DNA of 27,155 nucleotides, taken from positions 1-27,155 of the forward strand of contig CAZAJU010000019.1 of assembly GCA_964485455.1 (NCBI GenBank), given 5' to 3'. The position numbers and the translations under genes were made by a program. Of this stretch, positions 16,612-23,727 are shown one piece after another; within the stretch, counting starts at the first letter, position 1; each line of letters opens with the position of its first letter. Origin of the DNA: Tissierella_B sp964485455 (GTDB taxonomy: Bacteria; Bacillota; Clostridia; Tissierellales; Tissierellaceae). Below the pieces are notes generated by a model. It searched no databases. It was not told the origin of the DNA and was given only the letters and a program-made list of their open reading frames with translations.

Positions 16612-17314
16612 TAAGAAATTCGGGAAACTACACGTTTTAAGAGATTTAGACGAGCATATAAATAAGGGCGAAGTTGTAGTAATTATTGGTCCTAGTGGCT
16701 CAGGAAAGAGTACTTTTTTAAGATGCTTAAACCTTTTGGAAGAGCCTACTAGTGGGGAGATAATCTTTGATGGAAACTCTATTACAAATAAGAATAACGA
16801 TATAAATAAACAAAGAGAAAAGATGGGTATGGTATTTCAGCAATTCAACTTGTTTCCACATTTAACAGTACTAGATAATATTACTATAGCGCCAATGAAA
16901 GTTAAGAATATGAAAAAGGAAGAAGCAGAAGAAATTGCAATGAAACTTCTTAAGAGAATTGGATTGGAAGACAAAGCAAATACTTATCCAAACAAGCTTT
17001 CAGGAGGACAAAAGCAAAGAATCGCTATAGTAAGAGCCTTAGCTATGAATCCTGAAGTAATGCTATTTGATGAGCCTACATCAGCACTAGATCCAGAAAT
17101 GGTAGGCGAAGTACTAGATGTAATGAAGACCTTGGCTAAAGATGGTATGACCATGGTAGTAGTAACCCATGAAATGGGCTTTGCTAAAGAGGTTGGTGAC
17201 AGAGTATTATTCATGGATGAAGGTAGAATTCTAGAGCAAGGTACACCTGAAGAACTATTCAATAACCCACAAAATCCAAGAACTCAAGACTTCTTAAAGA
17301 AGATATTAGTTTAG
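16589..17314 (+). CDS. Polar amino-acid ABC transporter ATP-binding protein (GlnQ/HisP family)
   Basis: This is the ATPase that powers the importer at the inner face of the membrane. The 241-residue protein shows Walker A GPSGSGKST (34-42), the Q-loop MVFQQFNLFPHLTVLDNI, signature LSGGQKQR, Walker B VMLFDEPTSALDPE and the switch His in VVTHEMGFA. The pattern FNLFPHLTVLDNI and the ending FNNPQNPRTQDFL are typical of the polar amino-acid (PAAT) subfamily. The start is GTG 16589, 10 bases after AAAGGAGG; there is no upstream in-frame alternative with a better site. It is the last gene of the operon and is followed by a strong terminator. Confidence 0.96.
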   Translation: MIKVVKLNKKFGKLHVLRDLDEHINKGEVVVIIGPSGSGKSTFLRCLNLLEEPTSGEIIFDGNSITNKNNDINKQREKMGMVFQQFNLFPHLTVLDNITIAPMKVKNMKKEEAEEIAMKLLKRIGLEDKANTYPNKLSGGQKQRIAIVRALAMNPEVMLFDEPTSALDPEMVGEVLDVMKTLAKDGMTMVVVTHEMGFAKEVGDRVLFMDEGRILEQGTPEELFNNPQNPRTQDFLKKILV

Positions 17315-17338
17315 TTAAGCAGATATATTACTTTTTTC

Positions 17339-17380
17339 AAACCGTATTTTGGTTAAGAGCCAAAATACGGTTTCTTTTTT
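17339..17380 (+). terminator. Strong intrinsic terminator of the amino-acid importer operon
   Basis: A perfect 14-bp stem, AAACCGTATTTTGG (17339-17352) with CCAAAATACGGTTT (17360-17373), closes a 7-base loop and is followed by C and six T (17375-17380). Confidence 0.95.
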
Positions 17381-17418
17381 ATTTAATAGTAAAGTTTTGC
17401 TTTACTATTAAATAAAAA
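17376..17418. repeat. Long perfect palindrome directly after the terminator
   Basis: TTTTTATTTAATAGTAAAG (17376-17394) is the exact reverse complement of 17400-17418, with a 5-base TTTTG spacer: a 19-bp AT-rich stem. It shares its first T-run with the preceding terminator. It is not followed by T on either strand, so it is not a second terminator. It may be the edge of an inserted element or a protein binding site. Confidence 0.7.
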
Positions 17419-17419
17419 G

Positions 17420-17540
17420 AGGGGTTGTAGGGGATTATCCACTGCTGATTTCAGGAAGTCGCAAAGACTTGTGTAGCAATCATCGAAGGAAACCTAGGGA
17501 ATACTCGCAAAAGTGACTTAGTCACTTTTTAGTCCCTATA
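17420..17540. other. Structured intergenic element, possible non-coding RNA or dispersed repeat
   Basis: This stretch has no coding potential but is less AT-rich than the flanking DNA and holds several complementary segments. TGTAGGG (17426-17432) can pair, as RNA, with CCCTATA (17534-17540) to close the element. AAGTC / GACTT (17456-17460 with 17466-17470) forms a hairpin with loop GCAAA. AAAAGTGAC / GTCACTTTT (17509-17517 with 17521-17529) forms a 9-bp hairpin with a 3-base loop, flanked by TAGGGA (17495-17500) and TCCCTA (17533-17538), which would compete with the closing helix. I do not recognise a known riboswitch or RNA family. No promoter is evident in front of it on the plus strand. 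Confidence 0.35.
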
Positions 17541-17542
17541 TG

Positions 17543-17572
17543 CTGGCATTGCTTGTTCTTCTATAGTATAAT
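17543..17572 (+). promoter_or_regulatory. Candidate promoter of the EutH-like gene
   Basis: CTGGCA (17543-17548, 4 of 6 consensus positions) and a perfect TATAAT (17567-17572) are spaced by 18 bases. Transcription would begin near 17579, leaving a 46-base leader before the ATG at 17625. Confidence 0.5.
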
Positions 17573-17624
17573 TGTATTGCTGCTTTAATATATCCAATCA
17601 TATTATGCTTAAATGAGGTGCTAA

Positions 17625-18710
17625 ATGATTTACATAATGATAACATTCTCAATAATTGCCGGAATAGATAAATTATTGGGTAATAAATTTGGACTAGGTG
17701 TTAAATTTGATGAAGGCTTTAAAGCTATGGGGGGACTTGCTCTTACTATAGTAGGTGTATATAGCTTATCTCCTGTAATTGCAAAACTGTTAATACCAAT
17801 ATTGATCCCTCTTGCAAATAAGATAAATACTGATCCTTCTGTTTTTATAAGTAGTATTTTAGCTATAGATTTGGGAGCCTATAATACTAGTATGGAAATT
17901 GCCCGAAATTCCTTGGTAGGAAGTTTTAATGGACTTATCTTGGCATCTATGTTAGGAGCTACTATTTCCTTTACTATACCTGTGGCACTGAATATAGTAT
18001 CTACTAATGATTACCCTTATTTTACAAAGGGAATACTATCAGGAATAGTAACAGTTCCTATTGGAATGCTTGCTTCAGGAGTTTTTATGAAAGTTCCTTT
18101 AAAGGACATATTATTAAATTTAATCCCGGTTATTCTGTTTGCAATACCTATTGCTTGGGGCTTAGTGAAGCAACAGAATCTTATGGTGAAGTTGTTTAGT
18201 GTTCTGGGGAAGCTAATAACCATAATTTGTACATTTGGGCTTATACTTAGCATGTTGGAATTTTCATTTGGTATTGTAATAATAGATGGAATGCTGCCAT
18301 TTGAAGAGGGAGTAATTATAGTTGCTGGAATTTCTATTATCTTATCAGGCGCATATCCACTACTACATTTTTTATCAAATAGGATGCATAGAATTCTTAA
18401 GGTGATTAATAAAAAATATGACTTAGACCAATATTCAGTTCTTGGCTTAATATCATCCCTAGCAAGCTGTATACCAATGCTAGGAGTATATGAGAATATG
18501 AATTGGAAGGGAAAAATACTAAATGGAGCTTTTGCAGTTAGCGGAGCATTTACATTTGGAGGTCAATTAGGCTATGTAGCTTCAGTGGCACCGGAATATG
18601 TAAACCCATTTATTGTAGGTAAACTTGCTGCTGGAATATCAGCCCTTGGAGTAGGGCTATTAATTATAAAGTTGGAAAAACCTAAGGAGGAATTGAGATA
18701 TGAAGATTAA
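17625..18710 (+). CDS. EutH-family membrane transporter
   Basis: EutH is known as an ethanolamine permease of the inner membrane. The 361-residue protein is almost entirely membrane segments (about ten) and carries the family blocks MGGLALTIVGVYSLSPVIAK, INTDPSVFISSILAIDLGAY, FTIPVALNIV and a C-terminal GAFTFGGQLGYVA. It is somewhat shorter than E. coli EutH (about 400 residues), which is usual in Firmicutes. There are no eutBC, microcompartment shell or eutVW regulatory genes in the window; instead its last 11 bases overlap a peptidase gene. The substrate may therefore not be ethanolamine in a microcompartment pathway. The start is ATG, 4 bases after TGAGGTG; the in-frame ATG at 17637 would be a slightly shorter alternative. 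Confidence 0.85.
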   Translation: MIYIMITFSIIAGIDKLLGNKFGLGVKFDEGFKAMGGLALTIVGVYSLSPVIAKLLIPILIPLANKINTDPSVFISSILAIDLGAYNTSMEIARNSLVGSFNGLILASMLGATISFTIPVALNIVSTNDYPYFTKGILSGIVTVPIGMLASGVFMKVPLKDILLNLIPVILFAIPIAWGLVKQQNLMVKLFSVLGKLITIICTFGLILSMLEFSFGIVIIDGMLPFEEGVIIVAGISIILSGAYPLLHFLSNRMHRILKVINKKYDLDQYSVLGLISSLASCIPMLGVYENMNWKGKILNGAFAVSGAFTFGGQLGYVASVAPEYVNPFIVGKLAAGISALGVGLLIIKLEKPKEELRYED

Positions 18711-20478
18711 TGAAAGGCTAAAAAAGCTAAGAGATTTGATGAAAGATAAAGGAATAGATGTGTATATAGAACCTACGGCTGATCCTCATCAATCTGAATA
18801 TGTGGCAGATTACTATAAAGGAAGAACTTTTATTTCAGGCTTTACAGGCTCAGCAGGAACCGTAGTAATTACTAAGGATAAAGCTCTTCTTTGGACAGAT
18901 GGAAGATATTTCATACAAGCTGAAAAAGAAATTTCAGGTAGTGAATTTGAACTTATGAAGATGAATACTCCAGGATTTCCAACGTATATGGAATGGCTGG
19001 CTAGTGCATTAATAGATGGATGTGTAATTGGATATAATGGCAAAACCATGGATAGTATGTCTGTTGATAAGCTGAAAGAACAGCTAGGGGAACTTAAGGT
19101 AGAATTCGAAGAAAAATATGATTTAGTAGGTGAAATTTGGGAAGATAGACCTATCATGAAAAAGGGAGAAGCATTTCTTTTAAAAGAAATATATACAGGA
19201 AAGTCCCCTATTGAAAAGATTGAGGAAGTAAGAGCTGAGATGAAAAAGAAGGGTGCTGAGTATTTCCTTCTATCCAGTCTTGATGATATAGCTTGGCTTT
19301 ATAATATTAGGGGTAGGGATGTAAAGAATAATCCTGTGTTAATTTCATATGCATTGATTTCCAAGGATAAGGCATATTTGTTTGTGGATGGAGATAAGAT
19401 AAATGATGAAGTCAAGCTCTTCCTTGCTGAGAATAGAATTGACATCTTTGAATATGATGATGTAGTAAAATTTGTAGGGAGCATAGAAGCAGGCACCAAA
19501 ATTCTATTGGAAAAGAGTAAGACCAATAGATGGCTTTCTAGTTCAATTCCTAATGGTGTAAGGATAATAGACGAAATGAATATTACCACAAAGCTTAAGG
19601 GGATTAAGAGTGATGTGGAAGTTGAAAATCAAAGATTAGCATATATTAAAGATGGAGTTGCATTAGTTAAGTTCTTCCATTGGATAGATAAAAACCTTGG
19701 TGTGTTGGAGATAAGTGAGTTATCAGCCGAAGAGAAACTATTGGAATTCAGAAAAGAACAAGAGGATTACCTGGAAAATAGCTTTAATACAATATCTGCA
19801 TATAAGGAAAATGCAGCTATGATGCATTATTCAGCAAGTCCTGAGTCCAATGCAGTATTAGAAGAAAAAGGACTATATCTTGTGGATTCTGGTGGGCAGT
19901 ACTTCCAAGGAACTACGGATATAACTAGGACAGTGGCACTGGGAACCATAACCGATGAAGAGCGAAGAGACTTTACCCTTACTCTAAAGGGACATATAAA
20001 CCTTATTAGTGCAAGATTTTTAGAGGGGACATCCGGTCATGTTCTAGATATATTATCGAGGTATCCACTATGGCAAGAAGGGATAGACTATAAGTGTGGA
20101 ACAGGACACGGTGTAGGATATTTACTAAATGTTCATGAAGGACCACATAGATTTGCAGTAGCTCCAAACACAGTTGCTCTAGAAAAAGGTATGATAATTA
20201 CAATAGAACCGGGAGTATACAAAGAAGGTAAGCATGGAATTAGAATAGAAAATGTAGTGGTAGTAGACAAGGATATAAAAACCGATTCAGGTCAATTTAT
20301 GAAGTTTGATGTGCTTTCATATGTACCAATAGATTTGGATGCTATAGATGTAGATATGCTGTCCCATAAAGAAAAAGCATGGCTCAATTATTATCACGAA
20401 GAAACATATAAGAAGCTATCACCTTATTTAAATGAAGAGGAGAAAGCTTGGTTGAAACACGAAACTAGAAATATTTAA
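18700..20478 (+). CDS. Aminopeptidase P family (M24B) Xaa-Pro aminopeptidase, long form
   Basis: The enzyme removes the N-terminal residue before proline in peptides, in the cytoplasm. The 592-residue protein is the three-domain long form: two creatinase-like N-terminal domains (about 5-135, with DPHQSEYVADYYKGRTFISG and WTDGRYFIQAE, and about 155-310, with DDIAWLYNIRGRD) and a pita-bread catalytic domain. All five metal ligands are present: Asp396 (LVDSGG), Asp407 (TTDITR), His470 (GTGHGVGY), Glu503 (TIEPGVY) and Glu517 (RIENVV), so it should be active with two Mn2+ or similar ions. The C-terminus (WLNYYHEETYKKLSPYL) is typical of the long form. It starts inside eutH with AAGGAGG 9 bases upstream, which implies translational coupling, and ends at a terminator that shares its stop codon. 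Confidence 0.95.
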   Translation: MKINERLKKLRDLMKDKGIDVYIEPTADPHQSEYVADYYKGRTFISGFTGSAGTVVITKDKALLWTDGRYFIQAEKEISGSEFELMKMNTPGFPTYMEWLASALIDGCVIGYNGKTMDSMSVDKLKEQLGELKVEFEEKYDLVGEIWEDRPIMKKGEAFLLKEIYTGKSPIEKIEEVRAEMKKKGAEYFLLSSLDDIAWLYNIRGRDVKNNPVLISYALISKDKAYLFVDGDKINDEVKLFLAENRIDIFEYDDVVKFVGSIEAGTKILLEKSKTNRWLSSSIPNGVRIIDEMNITTKLKGIKSDVEVENQRLAYIKDGVALVKFFHWIDKNLGVLEISELSAEEKLLEFRKEQEDYLENSFNTISAYKENAAMMHYSASPESNAVLEEKGLYLVDSGGQYFQGTTDITRTVALGTITDEERRDFTLTLKGHINLISARFLEGTSGHVLDILSRYPLWQEGIDYKCGTGHGVGYLLNVHEGPHRFAVAPNTVALEKGMIITIEPGVYKEGKHGIRIENVVVVDKDIKTDSGQFMKFDVLSYVPIDLDAIDVDMLSHKEKAWLNYYHEETYKKLSPYLNEEEKAWLKHETRNI

Positions 20479-20503
20479 AAAGAAGGCTTAGGCCTTCTTT
20501 TTT
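20477..20503 (+). terminator. Intrinsic terminator after the aminopeptidase gene
   Basis: AAAAAGAAGGC (20477-20487) pairs with GCCTTCTTTTT (20492-20502) around TTAG. The T-rich arm itself provides the U-tract. It begins within the TAA stop codon. Confidence 0.85.
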
Positions 20504-20553
20504 CTTAATGAAGCATTACCAACTCTGAATTATATATTATGAATTGTTTTTTA

Positions 20554-20562
20554 TGTTATAAT
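20554..20562 (+). promoter_or_regulatory. Extended -10 promoter of the uvrC operon
   Basis: TG-T-TATAAT (20554-20562) is a perfect extended -10; there is no good -35. The predicted transcription start near 20569 makes the TTG at 20567 unusable and leaves a leader of only about 10 bases before GTG 20579. No LexA box is visible nearby. Confidence 0.55.
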
Positions 20563-20578
20563 AATCTTGGGTGATAAA

Positions 20579-22450
20579 GTGTTTAACATAGAAGAAGAGC
20601 TAAAAAAACTCCCTGATAGTCCCGGGGTTTATATAATGAAGAATAAACATGATGAAATCATTTATGTAGGTAAGGCTATATCCTTGAAGAAGAGGGTAAG
20701 GTCTTATTTTCAGTCTTCCAAAAACCAGCATCCAAAGGTTGCTGCAATGGTAAGCCATATCAATGAATTTGAATATATTATGGTGGACAATGAAGTAGAA
20801 GCCCTAGTACTTGAATCCAACCTTATTAAAAAGCATAGGCCCAAATACAATATCCTATTAAGGGATGACAAGCAATATCCATATATTAAGGTTACCTTGA
20901 ACGAAAAATATCCGAGAGTATTTAAGACTAGGACTATTCTTAAGGATGGTGCCAAATACTTCGGCCCTTATCCAAGTGCAACAGCTGTAAACGATGCGCT
21001 AGATACCATAAAGCAGCTTTACCCTATAAGAACATGTAAATTAAATCTTAATAAAAGGATTGAAAATTTTAGACCTTGCCTAAACTACTATATTGGAAGA
21101 TGCAATGGACCGTGTCTAGGTGGCGTAGATGAGAAGTTATATATGGATATGATAGATGAGATTATTCAATTTTTAGGCAACAAGGATGAGAAAATTGTAG
21201 AGATTATCGAAGAAAAAATGAATAAAGCATCTAAAAATTTGGACTTTGAGTCGGCAGCTAAGTATAGAGACCAGTTGAATTCCTTAAGAACTTTACAAGA
21301 AAAGCAGAAGATTGTTACTGCATCCAGTTCCATAGATCAAGATGTCATAGCTATGGCAAGAGGAGTTGAGGAAGTATGCATTCAAATTTTCTTTATAAGG
21401 GAAGGAAAAATCGTTGGAAGAGAACACTATATACTTGATGATATATACAATGAAGAACGAAGTGAAATCTTAAGCTCCTTTATAAAGCAATTCTATATAG
21501 GGTCAGCTTATATCCCTAGGGAAATAATTATAGAAGAGGATATAACAGACTCAATGGCAATTGAAAAATGGCTGGAGAACAAACGGGGTTTAAAGGTAAA
21601 TATTTTAGTGCCTAAGAGAGGAAACAAGGTAGAATTAATAGAAATGGTTAGAAAGAATGCTATAGATATGTTGAATCAATATGGAGATAGGTATATGAGA
21701 AAACATCGGGAAAACATAAAGGCTTTAGAGGAGATTGCTCAAATACTCGATTTAGAAGAAATACCTAATAGAATCGAAGCCTTTGACATATCGAATATAA
21801 GCGGTGTGGAATCCGTAGGCTCCATGGTAGTATTTGAAAAGGGTGAGGCTAAAAAGTCAGACTATAGAAGATTTAAAATCCGAACCCTACAAACTCCAAA
21901 TGACTATGGTAGTCTCGAAGAGGTCTTAAGAAGAAGATTTACCCGTGGCATCCAGGAGAAGGAAATGCTTAAGGAATCCAATATAGAAAGCAAAGGATTT
22001 TCAAGTTTTCCGGATCTTATAATGATGGATGGAGGAAAAGGTCAGGTTAATATTGCTTTAAAGGTTTTATCAGAAATGGGTATAAATATACCTGTAAGTG
22101 GTCTGGTTAAGGATGATTTTCATAAGACCAGGGGTATTATATATGAAAATCAGGAATTTAATCTCAAGGAGGATTCCAAGGGTTTTAGAATCATTTATAA
22201 AATCCAGGAGGAAGCCCATAGGTTTGCCATTAGTTATCATAGAAGTCTTAGAACTAAAAGCATGTTTAAATCTGAGCTGGATGATATCAAAGGAATTGGT
22301 GAGAAGAGAAAAAAAGCTTTGATGAAGCATTTTAAAGGAATAGATAATATAAAAAATGCATCAGTTGAGGATTTAGCTCAAGTGGAAGGCATGAATATAA
22401 GGGCCGCAGAGGAAGTGTATAATAAGTTTCGTATAAAGGAGGAGCTATAA
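20579..22450 (+). CDS. uvrC: UvrABC system protein C (excinuclease nuclease subunit)
   Basis: UvrC makes both incisions around a lesion bound by UvrB. The protein of about 623 residues has the full plan: N-terminal GIY-YIG nuclease domain for the 3' cut (PGVYIM, IIYVGKA, then RSYF), the Cys cluster region (CLNYYIGRCNGPCLG), a UVR domain (FESAAKYRDQL) that contacts UvrB, a C-terminal RNase H-like nuclease domain for the 5' cut (EAFDISNISGVESVGSMVVF, MMDGGKGQV) and helix-hairpin-helix motifs (LDDIKGIGEKRKKALMKHF). A TTG at 20567 would add four codons, but it lies upstream of the likely transcription start. GTG 20579 follows GGGTGAT and gives MFNIEEELKKLPDSPG, matching relatives. It is far from uvrBA and shows no SOS operator. 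Confidence 0.96.
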   Translation: MFNIEEELKKLPDSPGVYIMKNKHDEIIYVGKAISLKKRVRSYFQSSKNQHPKVAAMVSHINEFEYIMVDNEVEALVLESNLIKKHRPKYNILLRDDKQYPYIKVTLNEKYPRVFKTRTILKDGAKYFGPYPSATAVNDALDTIKQLYPIRTCKLNLNKRIENFRPCLNYYIGRCNGPCLGGVDEKLYMDMIDEIIQFLGNKDEKIVEIIEEKMNKASKNLDFESAAKYRDQLNSLRTLQEKQKIVTASSSIDQDVIAMARGVEEVCIQIFFIREGKIVGREHYILDDIYNEERSEILSSFIKQFYIGSAYIPREIIIEEDITDSMAIEKWLENKRGLKVNILVPKRGNKVELIEMVRKNAIDMLNQYGDRYMRKHRENIKALEEIAQILDLEEIPNRIEAFDISNISGVESVGSMVVFEKGEAKKSDYRRFKIRTLQTPNDYGSLEEVLRRRFTRGIQEKEMLKESNIESKGFSSFPDLIMMDGGKGQVNIALKVLSEMGINIPVSGLVKDDFHKTRGIIYENQEFNLKEDSKGFRIIYKIQEEAHRFAISYHRSLRTKSMFKSELDDIKGIGEKRKKALMKHFKGIDNIKNASVEDLAQVEGMNIRAAEEVYNKFRIKEEL

Positions 22451-22647
22451 TGGAGAAAAAACTATATTTATCCGATACAGACAAAAAAATAGCTGGGGTT
22501 TGTGGTGGTCTTGGAGAGTATTTTGGTATCGATTCAACCTTAATAAGATTAGCATGGGTTTTTCTATTGATACCTACAGCATTTGTTGGTGGGACTGTTG
22601 CATATTTTATAGCTGCAGCAATTATACCGAAGAGGCCAATGGAGTAG
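22450..22647 (+). CDS. PspC-domain small membrane protein
   Basis: The 65-residue protein is a lone PspC domain: an N-terminal amphipathic part with the hallmark IAGVCGGLGEYFGID, then RLAWVFLL and a hydrophobic segment (FVGGTVAYFIAAAIIP). PspC proteins in enteric bacteria sense envelope stress; stand-alone PspC miniproteins in Firmicutes are mostly unstudied. The ATG overlaps the uvrC stop codon by one base and an AAGGAGG site lies inside uvrC, so translation is coupled. hprK begins 3 bases after its stop. The domain call is firm; the role in this organism is not known. Confidence 0.88.
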   Translation: MEKKLYLSDTDKKIAGVCGGLGEYFGIDSTLIRLAWVFLLIPTAFVGGTVAYFIAAAIIPKRPME

Positions 22648-22650
22648 AAT

Positions 22651-23598
22651 ATGGACTTTATAACATTAGATAGATTAATCGGAGAATTAGATTTTGAAGT
22701 AGTATATAAATCCACAGATTCAGCTAGCTTGAAGATATATTCCACAGAGATAACTAGACCAGGACTTCCACTAGTAGGATATTTTGAAAAATTTGCACCT
22801 GAAAGACTACAGATAGTTGGAAGTTCAGAATGGGAATATATTAAAGATTTATCAGAGAATGAAAGATATGAAAGAATTGAGAAATATTTCTCATATCCTA
22901 TTCCAGCCCTAATATTTTCTAGGAATCTTGAGGTTTTTCCTGAAATACTTGAATTAGCTGAGAAATATAATCGAACTATATTAAGAACAGATAAACCGAC
23001 CTCAAAGCTTATTAGTGATCTTATAGACCATGTAAACTTCTCTGTTGCACCTTCTACAAATATCCATGGAGTTTTAATGGAGGTTTATGGCATTGGAGTT
23101 CTTTTGACTGGAAAGTCTGGTCTAGGGAAGTCTGAAACAGCCTTGGAGCTTTTAATGCGTGGTCATAGACTTATATCGGATGATACTGTAGAAATCAAAA
23201 GAGTTGAGGAGCAATTAAGAGGAGAATCACCAAAACTTACTAGGTATTTTATGGAGATTAGAGGTATAGGAATTTTAGATATTGAAAGACTATATGGCAT
23301 AGGCTCAGTTAAAGAATATGAATATATCGATATGATGGTGGAGTTGGAATTATGGGATGAAAATAAGGTCTATGACAGGATTGGTTTAGATGAGGATACA
23401 GTTGAAATACTTGGAGTCAAACTTCCTAAGGCCACTATTCCAATAAGGCCAGGGCGTAATACTGCTATGATTGTTGAGGTAGCTGCAAGAAATAACCGTC
23501 AAAAACGTCTTGGATACAATGCTGCACAGGTTCTAAATGACCGAATTATGAGTGAAATAGAAAAGAGAAAAACCACCTTATCTGAAAAAGAATCCTAG
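22651..23598 (+). CDS. hprK: HPr kinase/phosphorylase
   Basis: HprK phosphorylates and dephosphorylates Ser46 of HPr, linking sugar-phosphate and energy status to carbon catabolite control. The 315-residue protein has an N-terminal MurF-like domain (about 1-130) and a C-terminal P-loop kinase domain: His139 in TNIHGVLMEVYG, Walker A GKSGLGKS (154-161), HRLISDDTVEIKR, the family signature EIRGIGILDIERLYG and the C-terminal AARNNRQKRLGYNAA. It is the last gene of the uvrC-pspC-hprK run. In many clostridia uvrC and hprK are also close, so linkage is usual. HPr itself is not in the window. The ATG follows a weak GGAG site. Confidence 0.97.
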   Translation: MDFITLDRLIGELDFEVVYKSTDSASLKIYSTEITRPGLPLVGYFEKFAPERLQIVGSSEWEYIKDLSENERYERIEKYFSYPIPALIFSRNLEVFPEILELAEKYNRTILRTDKPTSKLISDLIDHVNFSVAPSTNIHGVLMEVYGIGVLLTGKSGLGKSETALELLMRGHRLISDDTVEIKRVEEQLRGESPKLTRYFMEIRGIGILDIERLYGIGSVKEYEYIDMMVELELWDENKVYDRIGLDEDTVEILGVKLPKATIPIRPGRNTAMIVEVAARNNRQKRLGYNAAQVLNDRIMSEIEKRKTTLSEKES

Positions 23599-23625
23599 TA
23601 CCTAGTTTAAAGGGTTTTATTAAAG

Positions 23626-23654
23626 TTGACATTGGAAAGATTGTTTAATATACT
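23626..23654 (+). promoter_or_regulatory. Strong sigma-A promoter of nifJ
   Basis: A perfect TTGACA (23626-23631) and TATACT (23649-23654, 5 of 6) with ideal 17-base spacing. Transcription would begin near 23661, giving a leader of about 67 bases that contains an inverted repeat. Confidence 0.75.
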
Positions 23655-23679
23655 TTAATTATAGCTTTAATTTGTGTCA

Positions 23680-23703
23680 ATTCTTGGGATTGAATCCTAG
23701 AAT
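23680..23703 (+). promoter_or_regulatory. Inverted repeat in the nifJ leader
   Basis: ATTCT-TG-GGATT (23680-23691) and AATCC-T-AGAAT (23693-23703) are near-perfect reverse complements around one central G. It lies between the promoter and the AAGGAGG site (23714-23720) and has no T-run behind it. It could be a repressor operator or an mRNA leader hairpin. Confidence 0.4.
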
Positions 23704-23727
23704 AGTATAATATAAGGAGGTTTTTAT

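Noticed and set aside
17376..17418. Second terminator after the importer operon
   Set aside because: The stem is AT-rich and followed by A, not T, on the plus strand; the minus-strand exit side is also A-rich.
17625..18710. Ethanolamine microcompartment operon
   Set aside because: Only EutH is present; no shell proteins, lyase, reactivase or aldehyde dehydrogenase genes occur in the window.
23639..23661. Rex-type redox operator in the nifJ promoter (TTGTTTAA with AT-rich right half)
   Set aside because: The right half-site does not match TTAACAA; the resemblance is no better than expected in AT-rich DNA.
23684..23711. Second nifJ promoter (TTGGGA-16-TATAAT)
   Set aside because: Transcription would start near 23718, inside the AAGGAGG ribosome binding site, so the RNA could not be translated normally; the TTGACA promoter upstream is better.
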